Below, in pieces: positions 45,405-57,890 of a stretch of DNA of 64,000 nt. The position numbers and the translations under genes are program-made. The notes under the pieces are model-generated. The model was given only the letters and a program-made list of their open reading frames with translations. It had not been told where the DNA came from and made no database searches. The stretch's first letter is position 1, and each line of letters starts with the position of its first letter. Source of the stretch: Aporrectodea caliginosa (lineage: Eukaryota > Annelida > Clitellata > Crassiclitellata > Lumbricidae); contig JACEVL010000774.1 of assembly GCA_020284085.1 (NCBI GenBank), positions 432,888 through 496,887 on the forward strand, written 5' to 3'.

Positions 45405-45620
45405 AGCGCATTGGATAACATCTGGCGTAGAGAGCGAGAGGTACCGAGTTCGAGTCCCGTAGGGCGGATATGCTTTGTAGGCTGCTATTAGCGCCGTTGT
45501 ATTGCAGGCTGTCTGTTCTGTTAGTAGTTAAGATTTAAATTGCATGACATGTAAATGTACAGCACAGTGCGTTTGTCAGGCACTTAATAAAGAAAAGATT
45601 ATTATTATTATTATTATATA
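45405..45620 (+). mobile_element. tRNA-derived SINE (second type) with (ATT)n tail
   Basis: TAGCGCATTGGATAACATCT resembles an A box, and GAGTTCGAGTCCCG is a B box, as in an arginine-type tRNA. An unrelated body of about 110 bp, AATAAAG and an ATT tail follow. It is not a functional tRNA, because the anticodon region and 3' acceptor do not fold properly. Confidence 0.55.
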
Positions 45621-45625
45621 CTTAT

Positions 45626-46084
45626 GTGGGTTTACTTATTGACACCCTGCATACGATTGTTTGCTATATGTGCTTGCATTATTATCGTAGTGGTCAATAA
45701 AATATTGATTGATTGATTGATTTTGAATTGTGAATATCCATTGGTGGTCGACCGTTCGCCTGGTAAACAATATGTCTGCCTCTGCTGCTATACTTTGCTT
45801 TATTTGTTAGCATTCTCCAAGGCCGTAGCAAGCTATAATTGTGCCCCACCAAAATGCGGTTAGCAGTTGGTTTTTCAATGAAGGATATTCTTACTCAACT
45901 TAACCAATAACGATCAAATATGTTATCTCAAACAGTGATTCCGTTAGCGCCTGAATTCGTAGAGTCATGGACGCATCACATCACAAAATTTGGAGTCCAA
46001 GCAAAATAGATAAGAGTTGTGGACTCCACACTCATCCATTTTTGGAGTTCCATAGGGCCATTGTAGCTGTCAAAAAATTCTGTA
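45626..46084. other. No recognised gene
   Basis: A GATTGATTGATT run at 45709-45721 may be the tail of an old LINE. Nothing else was recognised. Confidence 0.35.
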
Positions 46085-46092
46085 TGTATAGG

Positions 46093-46840
46093 CAGGGTTG
46101 GGTTAATGCCGGCAACAACCTATTATTGCCGGGACGGTGGCAATAACCTTGGTCCTTGCCGGTTATAACCAGTCGCCTATATCCAGAAGTCAAATGATCG
46201 AGGATAACACATAGTGTAATAAATGTTTGTTGGAAATTAAAACTACTGTAGTAAATATATTACTCCATAGTATAAATACAGTTAAAGTCAACTATATGAG
46301 ATCAAGATAAAAAATTCTGACCTACAGTTCAACTACTTCATAATAAACTGCCATTTGCACTGCAATAGTAATATTCAGGTCAACAGGGACATTGCCTTTT
46401 CAATATACTTACCTGGTAGTATATAATTTATGAGTAGTGTATAGAAGCCAATGGTTTGGCAAATTTCTAATTCATAATTACACCATTCGATATTGACTGT
46501 ATGTATATAAAACTTGTCAATGACTTTTATTAGGAAGAAATTATACAGGTTATTGGAATCAGGTGATTTTATTAGGAAAAACTTGACTGATTTAAATCAT
46601 GATATATTTAAATCAATCTAGTCTGTAAAGTAGCAAGCCATATGAAATAAAAATGAAGCTAAAGTGAAGATTCCATATTTTATTACCACAATAATTAATA
46701 GTTTCTATTTTTGCCAAGAGGTTGTTGCCATTTTTGCCAAGAGGTTGTTGCCATTGTTGCCAAGAGGTTGTTGCCGGGACGGTTATAGCCATGGCAATAA
46801 CCGGTTATAACCGGTGGCTGGCAACAACTTGCCAACCCTG
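46093..46840. mobile_element. hAT-like non-autonomous element, TTGTTGCC family, copy 1
   Basis: Inverted ends CAGGGTTGG. The 8-bp duplication TGTATAGG lies at 46085-46092 and 46841-46848. Subterminal arrays of GGTTATAACC, TTGTTGCC and GGCAATAACC are present. Homologous to 53027-53895. Confidence 0.92.
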
Positions 46841-47115
46841 TGTATAGGCGATTAAGCCACTTGGTCCTTGCCTTAGTCGCCTATATCAGAAGTCGCGATC
46901 GAGGATAACACATTGTTAGTATTGGTTACCAATGTTAAATGATCCAGGGCATGTCTTACGTCGAATGTGCCAGGAGCAACCGATAAGTCGATATGACCTC
47001 CGACCTAGGCCCCACTCTTTCATCATTCCAGCAAAGGACAGCAAGAACTTTCTACCGTGCATGCTGCACAAAAACACTTAGGCTACTAGCTGCCCTGTGT
47101 GGTCCTACCTTCCAT

Positions 47116-47944
47116 CAGACTTGTATACGAGACATAAAACTCGAGACCGAGACAGTGGGGTCCGAGACCGAGACAGTGGGGTCCGAGACGAGACACCAGG
47201 TCCGAGACAGTTCAAAACGAGTGAAATGCACATTGGACCCAAGTCCCGAAACAATTTTTCTCAACTTTTGAAGTCACTGAAATCAGCCGATCACCTGAAA
47301 TGTATAAACTATAAAGAAATTAAATATTTCAGCCATTCTGAAATCTTATAATTATTCTAAAATTTAAACCAACAAAATTCCATATAGGCCCTAGGCCTAT
47401 TAGCGATTTAGCGACATAAGTCACTTCACTCACCTTGAGAAACTAGATGTTGTTCCAAGCGTTTCGCTTATGTTGGCTTTACACAAACGACTAACGGCAT
47501 GCCATTTATTTTGTTTTTCATTGATTTCAAACTGCGTGAATGCAAATTTCACGATTTCAGGTTCTTTATAAGACATTTTAAGATATTTGGAAATTTTGGA
47601 CTGAAAGTGCAAACTTAAGACTGCTTTTTAAAAACTTCCTGTCTGTTGGCACTTACGATTAACTAGTTATCCGTTCGGCACAAGACAATTTTATAGCACA
47701 ATACTGTACGAAGTTCCGAACAAAATACAGTTTGTACGAGAACTTTGGAGACCGCTTCTACAAGAGAACAAGACTTTCGCTTCGAGACAGTTTCCAAAAA
47801 GACAAGACTTTCGCTTCGAGACAGTTTCCAAAAGTCAAGAAATGATCTCGAGACCGAGACAGTGGGGACCGAGACCGAGACATCAAAAAACCTGTCTCGA
47901 GACGTCTTGAGACCGAGACAGTGTCTCGAGACAATACAACTCTG
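47116..47944. mobile_element. hAT-like non-autonomous element, CGAGAC family, copy B
   Basis: Same ends as copy A (CAGACTTGTATACGAGAC and inverted CAGAGTTGTATTGTCTCGAG). The 8-bp duplication CCTTCCAT lies at 47108-47115 and 47945-47952. It is shorter than copy A through deletions in the repeat arrays. Confidence 0.92.
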
Positions 47945-48258
47945 CCTTCCATATAGTGTATAACAATCCAATACATTAACAATACATTATCCATTATAAC
48001 TATAAGTTACGCACTTTTGTCGCTGGCAGCCAGTTTTGAATTTAAACGAAAATACAATACAATAAAAAAATTGCTAAATCACAAAATCGTTTTCTTGTAG
48101 AAACAGTTACAACTTAATTAGGATTTAGGATTTTAAATTTGCAACTTGGAAAAAATAAATGTAATAGTACAGAGTTAATTAGTACTAAACTTCTGCAAGT
48201 CTACAAAAATTCTGAGTGAAAATGACATTAATTTATTCACTCATTTTAATCATAATAT

Positions 48259-48679
48259 ACTTCATGAACCCCGTGTTAGTTACACAATGGGACACCCATG
48301 GCCTATAGTTGGAAATCAAACTCGATGGGAGTCGAATTTTTTCATCAGGGAACTTGCCTGAACCTCCCTGTCCTCATTGTGCAAATGCTCGCCAGAGGGA
48401 GGCATGGTGTGTACACGCACACACCACACACACACATTTTAATTTGTTTTATAGCATGTATAAATGTATATGTATGTTTTCGTAATTTGCATAATTTCCG
48501 TCTGTTGTCAGCTTTCAACAGAAATACTATTTTTAATTTGAAATATGTAAATGACAGTAAATATTTAATAAATTTAGTTTGATAAATTCTTGTATTAAAT
48601 ATTTACTATTTTCCATTTGCATATTTCAACCGTTGGTCATGGGTGTCCCATTGTGTAACTAACTCGGGGTTTATGAAGC
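48259..48679. mobile_element. MITE with inverted ends of about 40 bp
   Basis: The ends contain GTTAGTTACACAATGGGACA and its inverted copy, with CTTCATRAACCCCG outside it. A CA repeat lies in the middle. No target duplication was recognised. Confidence 0.65.
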
Positions 48680-48974
48680 AGGCATACGCTCCTACGAGGC
48701 CCGCCTTTATGTAAACTTTGCTGAATGTAAGTATGAAAAGTGTTTGAAATTTCTGCGCATAAGTTTTACATTCTATTTGCCGCTACCATCAAGGCTCATA
48801 TAAAACACCCATACATTATAGTCCAAAAAACATGTTATATGCAAGTTTAAAATGAGTAATTGAGCATTTGAGATCATAAGTCACTCTGCCACCTTCCAAT
48901 TTCTCTCACCACAACAAAACCCATTCAATAGCAGCTCCTCTCTCTGGTCTTAGGCAACTGGATGTTGTTCTACT

Positions 48975-49495
48975 TATTGTATTGTATCTGGACATTTATA
49001 AAGCGCCTCTAGCAGTAATGACTATTCAGAGGTGCTTCCAGCGTGAGCAGTCCGAGAAAACAGAAAGGTTTTCAAGCAACGGACAGAGGTGGAAAACCAC
49101 CTGCCAAAATCTCAGCCCGAATTTGTGGGGAAGGTTGTTCCACAAATAAGGACCCACAGTTGCAAAGGCGCGGCGTTGAGCAATGGCTGTCCTGGTCCGG
49201 GGGACGAAGAGGTCAGCTCTATCACTAGAGCGAAGGGACCTGAGAGAGAGAGCAGAAACTGGTTTACGGAGGAGATCACACAGGTACTTTGGCCATGATA
49301 AGCTCTAGAGACCAAATGGAGTATCTTATATTGGATACGAGCCTCAATAGGTGGCCAATGCAATTTAGTAGTCATGAAAGTCGAGATATGAGAGAAACGA
49401 GGGAGGCGTGCAATCAGTCTGGCAGCAGAGTTTAGGACTGATTGGAGGGTTGACAGACGAACTTTAGGAAGACCTGCATATAAGGAGTTACGTTA
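48975..49495 (-). mobile_element. L2-like LINE 3' part
   Basis: Minus frames read LHWPPIEARIQYKILHLVSR, then YHGQSTCVISSVNQFLL. The 3' hairpin AAGCACCTCT ... AGAGGCGCTT and an AATACAATACAAT tail follow. Confidence 0.7.
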
Positions 49496-49540
49496 TGATA
49501 CCTTTCAACTACCACTCTGATTTGACATGGCAGTCATAAT

Positions 49541-50000
49541 TAGGGTTGTTAATATCGTTTTTTTGGCAAACCGATTATCGGTTTTAGAAATCCGATTTTA
49601 AACCGATTATCGTTTTTTATTGGCCTTCATAGAAAATTTAATATATTATCATATAATGTAAGTTACTGAAAACCAATAATCGCTACGTGCCGTAACGTAC
49701 GTACACGTACGGGGTTCTACTATTACCTTGTTGGCTGTGGAAGACTACGCTTTATATATGAGACAATAATACGTCGCTGTGGGTGTTCTACTATTACCTC
49801 GTTGGCTGTGGTAGACTCGGTTTTATATATGAGGCAATATTACGTCGCTGTGGGGGTTCTATTATTACCTCGTTGGCTGTGGAAGACTCCGTTTTATGTA
49901 TAAAAGAGGCAGAATTCGATAATCGTTTTGTCAATAATGAAAACCGATTATCGTTTTCTAAACCGATAATCGGATTTCCGATTATCGTTTAACATCCCTA
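49541..50000. mobile_element. hAT-like non-autonomous element, ACCGATTATCG family
   Basis: The ends are TAGGGTTGTTAA and, inverted, TAGGGATGTTAA. The 8-bp duplication GTCATAAT lies at 49533-49540 and 50001-50008. Subterminal AACCGATTATCGTTTT repeats occur. The middle has three tandem units of about 67 bp (49725-49900) with CGTTGGCTGTGG. Confidence 0.92.
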
Positions 50001-50242
50001 GTCATAATTAAGCTGTTTACCTGCGTTTCACTTCTAACACTTGTCATTTAGGACGTGTTAACATGTCCTAAATTGGGTAAGTTCAGACGCTACAGACGTG
50101 TATACATGTCCCTTAGGTATCTATGCTGTTGAAAGTCTGTTCAGCATCCCAGTAATATTTCCTGCCGCTTATTAGTAATAGTGTGCATGTACTACCACTT
50201 ACTGAATGCATGTATGATTAGTTTCTAAGGTTATGTCTAGTG

Positions 50243-50601
50243 CAGTGCTTCCCAATCTTATTTGACTACGGAACCCTTTTGATCTGAATATATTTTGACG
50301 GAACCCAGGCCTAACCAAACCATATTCTGGAATACGTAGCGCCTGCATGTTAATTGACCAATATAGGTTTAATTTATTAATAACAGTGATCGGGTTATAT
50401 ACAGAACTTTTTAATCCATAAAAATTTGATTAGAAATCATTTGAAATTAAATTTTCCCATGGAACCTTTGTCTTCACCTTGTAGTCTGATTTCTGATGTA
50501 ACAACACATTCAAGCAACACTGTATCCAATTTCCTCATGGAACCCTTGTCTTCACATCATGGAACCCTAGGGTTCCGCGGAACACATTTTGGGAAACACT
50601 G
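50243..50601. mobile_element. hAT-like non-autonomous element (CAGTGNTTCCCAA)
   Basis: The ends are CAGTGCTTCCCAA and, inverted, CAGTGTTTCCCAA. The flanks GTCTAGTG and ATCTAGTG match at 7 of 8. Subterminal GGAACCC motifs are repeated. Confidence 0.85.
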
Positions 50602-50619
50602 ATCTAGTGAATCTAACTG

Positions 50620-51310
50620 CTGCAGTTACAGCTGCAGAACTACGAATGGGTCAGCACATTGTTCGTCAAAATGGCAAGTGGAAGATCAAGGGGGTATTGT
50701 GATGTTGTTTACTCATCATGTGGGGGGGTGTATTATAAACAGTAGTAAAAGGAACTGATGGGGGCCAGTTTGTGAAAATCTAGACTGCATTGTCAACTAT
50801 GATGACCATTTGTGGTTCAGACTGAATGGACCAAGTGTTGTCCTATTACGCACCACTGAGAAAGTAATTGAACTGGTACAGAAAGGTGGTCTTACAGATG
50901 ATTGACATGGCTGTACCAAATTCAAACCTCTACAAGAAAATTGGAGGAACTATGTGCCAGATTTGGTTCAGAACAACTGTTATTCGGTCTCTGCTCGGAA
51001 GCCAGGATCAACAAGAGACATCCGCCCCATCAGTGGCCTTCAAGTGCCACCAATGACCTTCAAGCACCACAAGACTTCGGACCTATCCAGACGCAGTGGA
51101 CAGCATTGTCTGGATGTTATCCCAGCAACTGTAAACCAAAGCAGAACCTTGTGGAAATATGTTGTTTGTAGCCAGCATAGAAGTGCAAAGAAACACGCTA
51201 TTTTGCTCTGTGTGCAGTACCATGTCTCAAACAGTTTCACACTGAATGTGATTTCTAGGCACTCTATGTACAGTGTGACAGCAAGACAAACAAATACAAG
51301 GAACAGTTAT
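50620..51310 (+). pseudogene. piggyBac transposase remnant (C-terminal part)
   Basis: Broken plus frames read GSD, stop, MDQVLSYYAPLRK, then LNWYRKVVLQMIDMAVPNSN and LYKKIGG. After frame breaks they continue SGQHCLDVIPATVNQ and VVCSQHRSAKKHAILLC. This is the order in piggyBac transposases: GGVDxxDQ, SYY, WWKK helix, then the Cys-rich C-terminal domain (CVVCxxH). Several stops and shifts make it dead. Confidence 0.65.
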
Positions 51311-51329
51311 TTTTGATTCTGTGAACAAA

Positions 51330-53018
51330 AGGATATAAAAAACAATAAAAAAATTTATGTATATTGGCCGCGCTTTACCAATATTTGGACCCACAATCAA
51401 TGTGTTAAAAAGCACTTTAGAAATGTCTACGTTTATGATTATGATATTTAAAATCCGCCTTTGTATTTTGTACAGAACATCACCAGTTTTAAAGAAACAA
51501 TGGAATCAAAGTACAAAGAATGCAAGGAATGATGATCATGTTGACGTCGCATTGACTGGTCATAAGGCATCTAAAATTGCAAGACAAGTGACTAGTAAAA
51601 GGCAGCACAAAAGAGATTTTGTCCGTCAGTATCGACCTGGGTACCAGTGGAATCTAGGTGGTCGTGTCAAAGAATTGCGAATCAGGTGTGGTAGTTAAAT
51701 TTTTTATTATTTGGTCCATTTTCTTGTGAGTCATGATCAGTGTCACAGTTTTCAGGGACTGATGTAATTGAACTTCTGTTTTATAGGGCATGATGGATGA
51801 TACTGATAGTGATGATCAAGTGTAACATAATGTTGTGTACAAATCATGTATAAAATGTCATTTGATGAAACAAAATAGTTGTTAGCCTTTGTGTTAATGA
51901 AGGCAAATGAGGATTTCTGACTTCCTGTCCCAAGTTACGATGTAACGTATTAGACATTGTGTGTGTCAACCACAACTACAGTTAAGTTCTCTTCCATGTT
52001 GCACAGTTGAAATACAAAGTTTGGGAACTGTTTATCTGTTATAATCATACGTGGATGCCGGTCAGTGGGCCGTTCCATAGAGAATTCCAGTGACTGCAAA
52101 CTCCTCAAACCATATAATTTAGATCTATTTGCTGTAGGGTGTAGATCACGGTTATTTGCCAAATGCAAATGACTCCGGTTGTGGAATGAAGAAATCAGCA
52201 TGCATAACCCGACGAGATAGTCTGCGACCAAAATCACCAAATGTCAGTTGTACATGAGTAACCCGATCTTGTACTTCATTCAATAGCTAATGGAAAGCCA
52301 ATAGAGATCATCACCATGGTTTTAGAGACAGGGTCACGCTTCTGCTTATGGGTGAGTAAGTGTGCAGCAGCATTCAAGATGGACTGTAGCCTTTTCAAGT
52401 ATGATGTGGCAACACAAAAAACAACACTGGTGAAGGTGACCTGTGATCAAAGCATGAACAATTTCCTAGGAAGTAATTGTAAGTACTGTATTTGCTGAAT
52501 GTTACAAAAACTGACAAATGTGGTAAAAGCAGCTTACCGAAGTGTGGTATATATGTCAGTTCATGATCAAGTAAAAATACAAGACATGTAGCTTCATCTG
52601 GCAACTTTATGATTGAACTATCAAGTTCAATGGAAGTTTATGAAGCTGTTGGCACATAATTTGATTGTTGGTTTGTGGAAGTTTGCATTTTTTAAATATG
52701 ACAATTCTAAAATCCTGGTGTGGCATATTTGATATTTGTTAAAGTGAGGCATCATGCTGCTTACATTTTACTGATGTTTTAAATACACATATGGTACCAT
52801 TAAATAATGTTTCTTCAGTATTTTCAGGTTAATCTTACAACTAGAGTTCAGGCGATTGTCTTCATTATGGCTGGTTTGCATGTAATCCATCATTTTTGGA
52901 TACACCTTTGCCTTTTCTTCAACACTTTTTTCACAGTTTGGAACTTTGGGTAGTATGTAAAGTTCCAACAGTCATGGATAAGAGCAGTGAAACTTCACTT
53001 TTGGTTAGATTTTGGAAG
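51330..53018. other. No recognised gene
   Basis: Contains a 113-codon plus frame (51357-51698) and minus frames at 51950-52240 and 52395-52604 without recognised motifs. Possibly further decayed transposon sequence. Confidence 0.4.
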
Positions 53019-53026
53019 GGCAGAGG

Positions 53027-53895
53027 CAGGGTTGGGTTAATGCCGGCAACAACCTATTGTTGCCGGGACAGTGGCAATAACCGGTTATAGCCGGTTATTG
53101 CCAGTTGTTGCCGGCCAGTTATTGCCAGTTGTTGCCGGCCGGTTATTGCCAGTTGTTGCCCGCCGGTTATTGCCAGTTGTTGCCCATTTTCTCCAAAGTA
53201 AGGGCGAGGCAAATGAAAATCATATTTCACTGCACAGACTGCATAGTTATAATGAAATTTTCTGTGGGAAATTAAAACTACTGTAGTAAATCTATATTAC
53301 CCCTTAGAATAAATTTAGTTAAAGTCAACTATATGAGATTAAGATAAAAAATTCTGACCTACAGTTCAACTACTCTAAAATAAACTGCCATTTGCACTGC
53401 AGTAGTAATATTCAGGTCAACAGGGTTCTGGATCATTGCCTTTTCTATATACTTACCTGGTAGTATAAAATTTATTAGTAGTGTATAGGAGCCAATGGTT
53501 TGGCAAAATTTCTAATTCATGATTACACAATTCGATATTGACTGTACTTAATATGTAAAACTAGTAAATGTCTTTTATTAGGAAGAAATTATATGGTTAT
53601 TTAAATCAGGTGATTTTTATTTGGAAAAACTTGATTGATTTAAAGCATGATATATTTGAATAAATCAACTCTGTAAAGTAGCAAGCCAGAAGAAATAAAA
53701 AGTTAAGCTAACTGTGAGTGTGAAGATTCCATATTTTATTACCAGAATAATTAATAGTTTCTATTTTTGCCAAAAGGTTTTTGCCATTTTTGCCAAGAGG
53801 TTGTTGCCATTATTGCCAAGAGGTTGTTGCCGGGACGGTTATAGCCATGGCAATAACCGGTTATAACCGGCGATGGCAACAACTTGCCAACCCTG
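53027..53895. mobile_element. hAT-like non-autonomous element, TTGTTGCC family, copy 2
   Basis: Inverted ends CAGGGTTGG. The 8-bp duplication GGCAGAGG lies at 53019-53026 and 53896-53903. Relative to copy 1 the left array is expanded by about four units of GGTTATTGCCAGTTGTTGCC. Confidence 0.92.
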
Positions 53896-53999
53896 GGCAG
53901 AGGGCAAAGAAGTGGCATTGTCATTTAAGTGGAAAGACTTCAAAATTTTCTCTAACTTTTTTCTTGGCACAATAGATTTCAAGCCAGACCTTTCCTGGT

Positions 54000-54440
54000 T
54001 AATTGTAATTGTAATTGTAATCGAACATTTATATAACGCCGCTCAAAAATCAGCAGCGCTCTTGACCTGCGTCAGTGCCTGAATTAGGAAACAAAAAAGT
54101 CTTAAGGCGTCTACGGAACTGGGAAGGAGAGAGGGCTAGTAACTCAAAACGAAGAGACTGGGGAAGAGAGTTCCAAGCTGATGGGCCAACACGGGCAAAG
54201 CATCTAGAGTGGGCCGTAGCAGAGCGCATGCGAGGGACAACCATAAGGCCACGGGTCGAAGATCGCAAAGAGGCCCTCGCAGGTAAGGAGGAGACAAAGG
54301 TGCAAAAAGACCTCAGGTAGGATGGGGCCACCCCAACAAGGCAGTTACGCATGAGGGAAAGGATTTTGAAGTTTACCCGCTGTTGGATAGGGAGCCAGTG
54401 AAGGGTGTCCCGAGTATAGCTTGAGATATGAGCAAACAAA
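54000..54440 (-). mobile_element. L2-like LINE 3' part
   Basis: Minus frame reads LHWLPIQQRVNFKILSLMRN, then VGPSAWNSLPQSLRFELL and FRRRLKTFLF, the typical C-terminus. GCGCTGCTGATTTTTGAGCG and a (TTACAA)n tail follow. Confidence 0.8.
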
Positions 54441-55800
54441 TGGTTAAGTTAGGTCATCCAGTAAATATCATCAAGGCATATTCAAAATTTCCTAGAGTAG
54501 ATGAAAAATGATAAATGCACGTAGATGTCCCCTTTGTTCAAATTTAGACATTACTAGCTTAGTGCTTGGAGCGCTATTAGTACAGTGATTGGCTTCAGCA
54601 TCTCATTTTAAAATTATGAAACATCAAAAGCTGAAGATTTTAGCTGATCAGTGAACCAAGCCTAGCCTGTTGTTGTATTAATAGGCCCAATAAGAAAATC
54701 CTACATTTTGGAAGCTGAGGATTAGCTAGTAGCAGTCGTAGTGGTTGCTATTTAGACGTTGTTATGGTGAACAGGCTGTGCCACTCCAAAGACCCTTGCT
54801 TGTTCTTGCATCACCAAATATACAAGCTTCTGGTCACAGATGGTATTTCAGTCCAGAATCAAAATCGTCCAAATGGCTAATGGTGAAGCATGAGCTTTGG
54901 CAATAGAAGCCTTAGAATGTGGTTGAATGAAAGCACACCCTAAGTTAAGAAATACATATCTTTACCAAAGAATTTGTTTATTTGTTTTTAACACTTTAAC
55001 AATGAGCAGCATTGGTTTCCCTGTCGCTTTAGTACACTTTCGTCGTTAAAGTGTTAATAGGTTCTTAAAGGCAGCATATACACATACAGGCAAATATATG
55101 CATAACCAGTGCATGCCTACATGTCGACACATACATACATACATACATACATATATGTATGAGTACTTGCATATATACAATTATACATCATAAAGCATAG
55201 CAACATTTTATTAAAAATTTTACAGATGCTTGGCAAGGAAATTTCTCTTTTTATGGATGAAAAACACATTTGGACGCGTTCAACCTTCAGTGGCAAGGTG
55301 ATGATACATAAAGAATGATAAGAAGAGGATTTCATCATGACTATGCAATGTATCTGAGTGTAACTTGTCTAAAGTGACTAGGTGTTACCAAGAAACATGA
55401 GAGAAACTGCTTGTAAGATAAACCAACATCTGTAGATGCATCCCATTAAATGTAACTATATTGTTGTCACTTGTCAGCAGAATATCCTTTACTTCTGTAC
55501 TGGTTTACAGCAAAACATTGTTATATTGAAGTCCAAGGGACCATCATTAATGGTTTGATATATCCGAGGTTTGAAATCAGCGAGGTAGATATTAGTGCCT
55601 CTGAATTGTTGCATGGTAATTTATAAATTGTTCGATTATGATTATGTCAAACTCTATCCACCTCTGTACAAATGGAAGTGTACACGCTTTTGTGTAATGA
55701 CAGTATGGCCTCGACCCTGTTCGACCACCTGTTTGAATGGAAGTGTGCAAAGTCCCAGTATACATACCATCCAGAGTTATATTTGTATGTTTTTATGTAT
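54441..55800. other. No recognised gene
   Basis: Unique-looking AT-rich sequence with a short CATA run at 55131-55152. Confidence 0.4.
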
Positions 55801-55804
55801 GAGC

Positions 55805-56011
55805 ACTTGTTATAGCGCCCCTTCAAGATTTCTACTCCGAGGCACTCCCGACTACATCACGCACACTGAATCGGAGTTTCACGCCGAAGCGCATGAGCAA
55901 TTGCGAGTGAAGGACTTGCCCAGGGTCCCTATGTGGTGGCTTGAGGTGGATTAGAACCCGCAACCCTCCGGCTGCAAGGCACCGAACATACCCTACACCA
56001 CCGCGCGCCAC
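55805..56011 (-). mobile_element. tRNA-derived SINE with MIR-like core, copy 2
   Basis: Same structure as the copy at 42966-43194: GGTGGTGTAGGGTATG head, a B box damaged to GGTTCTAATCC, CCTGGGCAAGTCCTTCACTC core and the shared 3' stem, here with several mismatches. Confidence 0.78.
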
Positions 56012-56364
56012 ATGTTTATGTGTTTGCATTGCTTGTGGCTGGGTTGTTGACTTGTTCGATACAACTGGAAGTTTGAAATGCCAAAGTTCGAAATATCAAA
56101 GTTTTACTGTAATAAGAAAAGAAGACTAGTGTTCAGGTATCTATTTTCAAATTTTTATCTGTCTACATTGGCCAGCATCAAACATGCAACTACTTTTACT
56201 TCGTTTTCTTATATAAGTCACATCCTTTTTACTTACTGTGCCTGTTTCTATGTGTCATTTTCATGCACATCACCAAAACATTATGGTTCTGATCACATGG
56301 TGACTGGCTAATGATGCCTCAGATTTGCATTTTGGTGTAGCATTGCACGCGTAAAGAATGTAAT

Positions 56365-56430
56365 AATATTGTAATTGTAATCGAACATTTATAAAAGTGC
56401 TTCTCAACGATTCAGAGGAGGTCGTGACCC
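56365..56430 (-). mobile_element. L2-like LINE 3' end fragment
   Basis: ATTGTAATTGTAATCGAACATT and TTTATAAAAGTGCTTCTC match the 3' terminus and tail of the LINE at 54000-54440. Confidence 0.5.
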
Positions 56431-57190
56431 AAATCAGTGATAATGTAACAAATAAAATGGACTTAAGATGTTTCATATATTATATAATAATAATATTATA
56501 ATGCAATATAATAATTATAATAATATAATTATGTTACAAATTAGTGAATGTGGAATTTGTGCTGACACTGTTTTTATTTGGATAACCACTTATGTTTTAG
56601 TGCAAATATTAATAAAATGTATTTTGTAATTTTTTTATCAGTATAGTATCTGCTTCCAAATCTGAAAGCTGATGGACTGAAATCATCTTTTTAGTCTTTA
56701 TGAATTGGTGAAGTATGTACATAAATTAAAGATGTGAATTTTTTAACTATGCATAGAGTGCTGTACGAGCAGCGATTGAAGAAAACCTGTTTTATGGAGT
56801 GGAATGAGATGTGGTGGGAGGCAAGACAGGAATGGCGTCTCAGTATCAGAGCCAGCTTACATTACAGGTAGAAACTGTGGCCAACTGCTTCGTTATTCAG
56901 TTTTGTATTAATTTCTAGTAAATGATTCAGTTTATAGAATAGCAATAACATGCACTTTGGAAAATGCTTTCCATCTTCCCATTTTAAACAATATTTTTAA
57001 GTACCCTTCCTTATTCATTTGACTTTCATTTCAATAAGCATTTCCTCTCTGGCTATGTGCCACTGCCTGTTGACTATGTGGACGTAAGCAAAAAAATTTG
57101 CATAGTTGAAGCCTGGTTTAGTGCCAATCTGGGAGACCCTTTAGACATTGGGTAAAATTTTGCATAGTTGAAGTCTTCACCGAATCGAAA
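56431..57190. other. No recognised gene
   Basis: AT-rich sequence, nothing recognised. Confidence 0.4.
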
Positions 57191-57194
57191 CACA

Positions 57195-57612
57195 TGGACC
57201 CACGATGTATCCATGGGGTTTTGCTCGTCAGCAAGATAAAAACAGGCTCCAATCCATCATAAGTAGGATGATCCGGCGGGGGTACCTCCCCATTGACAAC
57301 CCAACCTTTGACCAGCTCTGTCACAAGTCTGATACTGGTCTCTTCACGGCTGTTCTAAACAATCCGGGGCATGTTTTACATAAGTTGCTCCCACCAAGGA
57401 AATCAACTACCTATGCCCTTCGCCCACGGTCTCATGATAGGGTCTTGACTCTGATCGACAATAATATGAGGAAAACATTTATAGGACGAATGTTGTACTC
57501 CTATTGATTTTATTGATTTTGTGTTTTGTCCTATGATGTTTGTACACCGGAGTGCGGTTCTTCTGCAACCGGTTTAATAAAGAAAATACTTACTTACTTA
57601 CTTTTTACTTAC
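57195..57612 (+). mobile_element. LINE C-terminal fragment (LLPP...LRPR family) with (TTAC)n tail
   Basis: Plus frame reads QDKNRLQSIISRMIRRGYLP, then LFTAVLNNPGHVLHKLLPP and LRPRSHDRVLTLIDNN with IGRMLYSY and a stop at 57505-57507. AATAAAG and a TTAC tail follow. It is related to 434-690 and 38325-38586. Confidence 0.7.
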
Positions 57613-57882
57613 TTTTAGGCCTGGCGTCAAGAGAGGGCTTAGTCTCCCCCAAACCAGGCTAGGCCAATACAGTGTGCATGAAGGCCAGCTGCTGGGGGTT
57701 GTGGTGTAGTTCGGCACACTGTCTGTGGCCTCATTTGCCCCTAAACCTTTTACATGTACTAGAGTACATGTATGTGGTGCATTCATGTTTACATACGGCA
57801 GAGAGGGATCATAAGATCTCCACAGGCAGATGAACCACAAGACCAGCAGCTTGACTTACTTGAAATAACCAGCTTTTATTGT
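57613..57882. other. No recognised gene
   Basis: Contains a small palindrome ACATGTACTAGAGTACATGT near 57749-57768. Otherwise unrecognised. Confidence 0.35.
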
Positions 57883-57890
57883 GTAATTAT

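Noticed and set aside
45408..45474. Functional tRNA-Arg gene.
   Set aside because: The anticodon arm is disrupted, and an ATT-tailed body follows, so it is a tRNA-derived SINE.
51357..51698. 113-codon frame as an additional piggyBac or host gene segment.
   Set aside because: No motif links it to the preceding transposase remnant, and no other evidence supports it.
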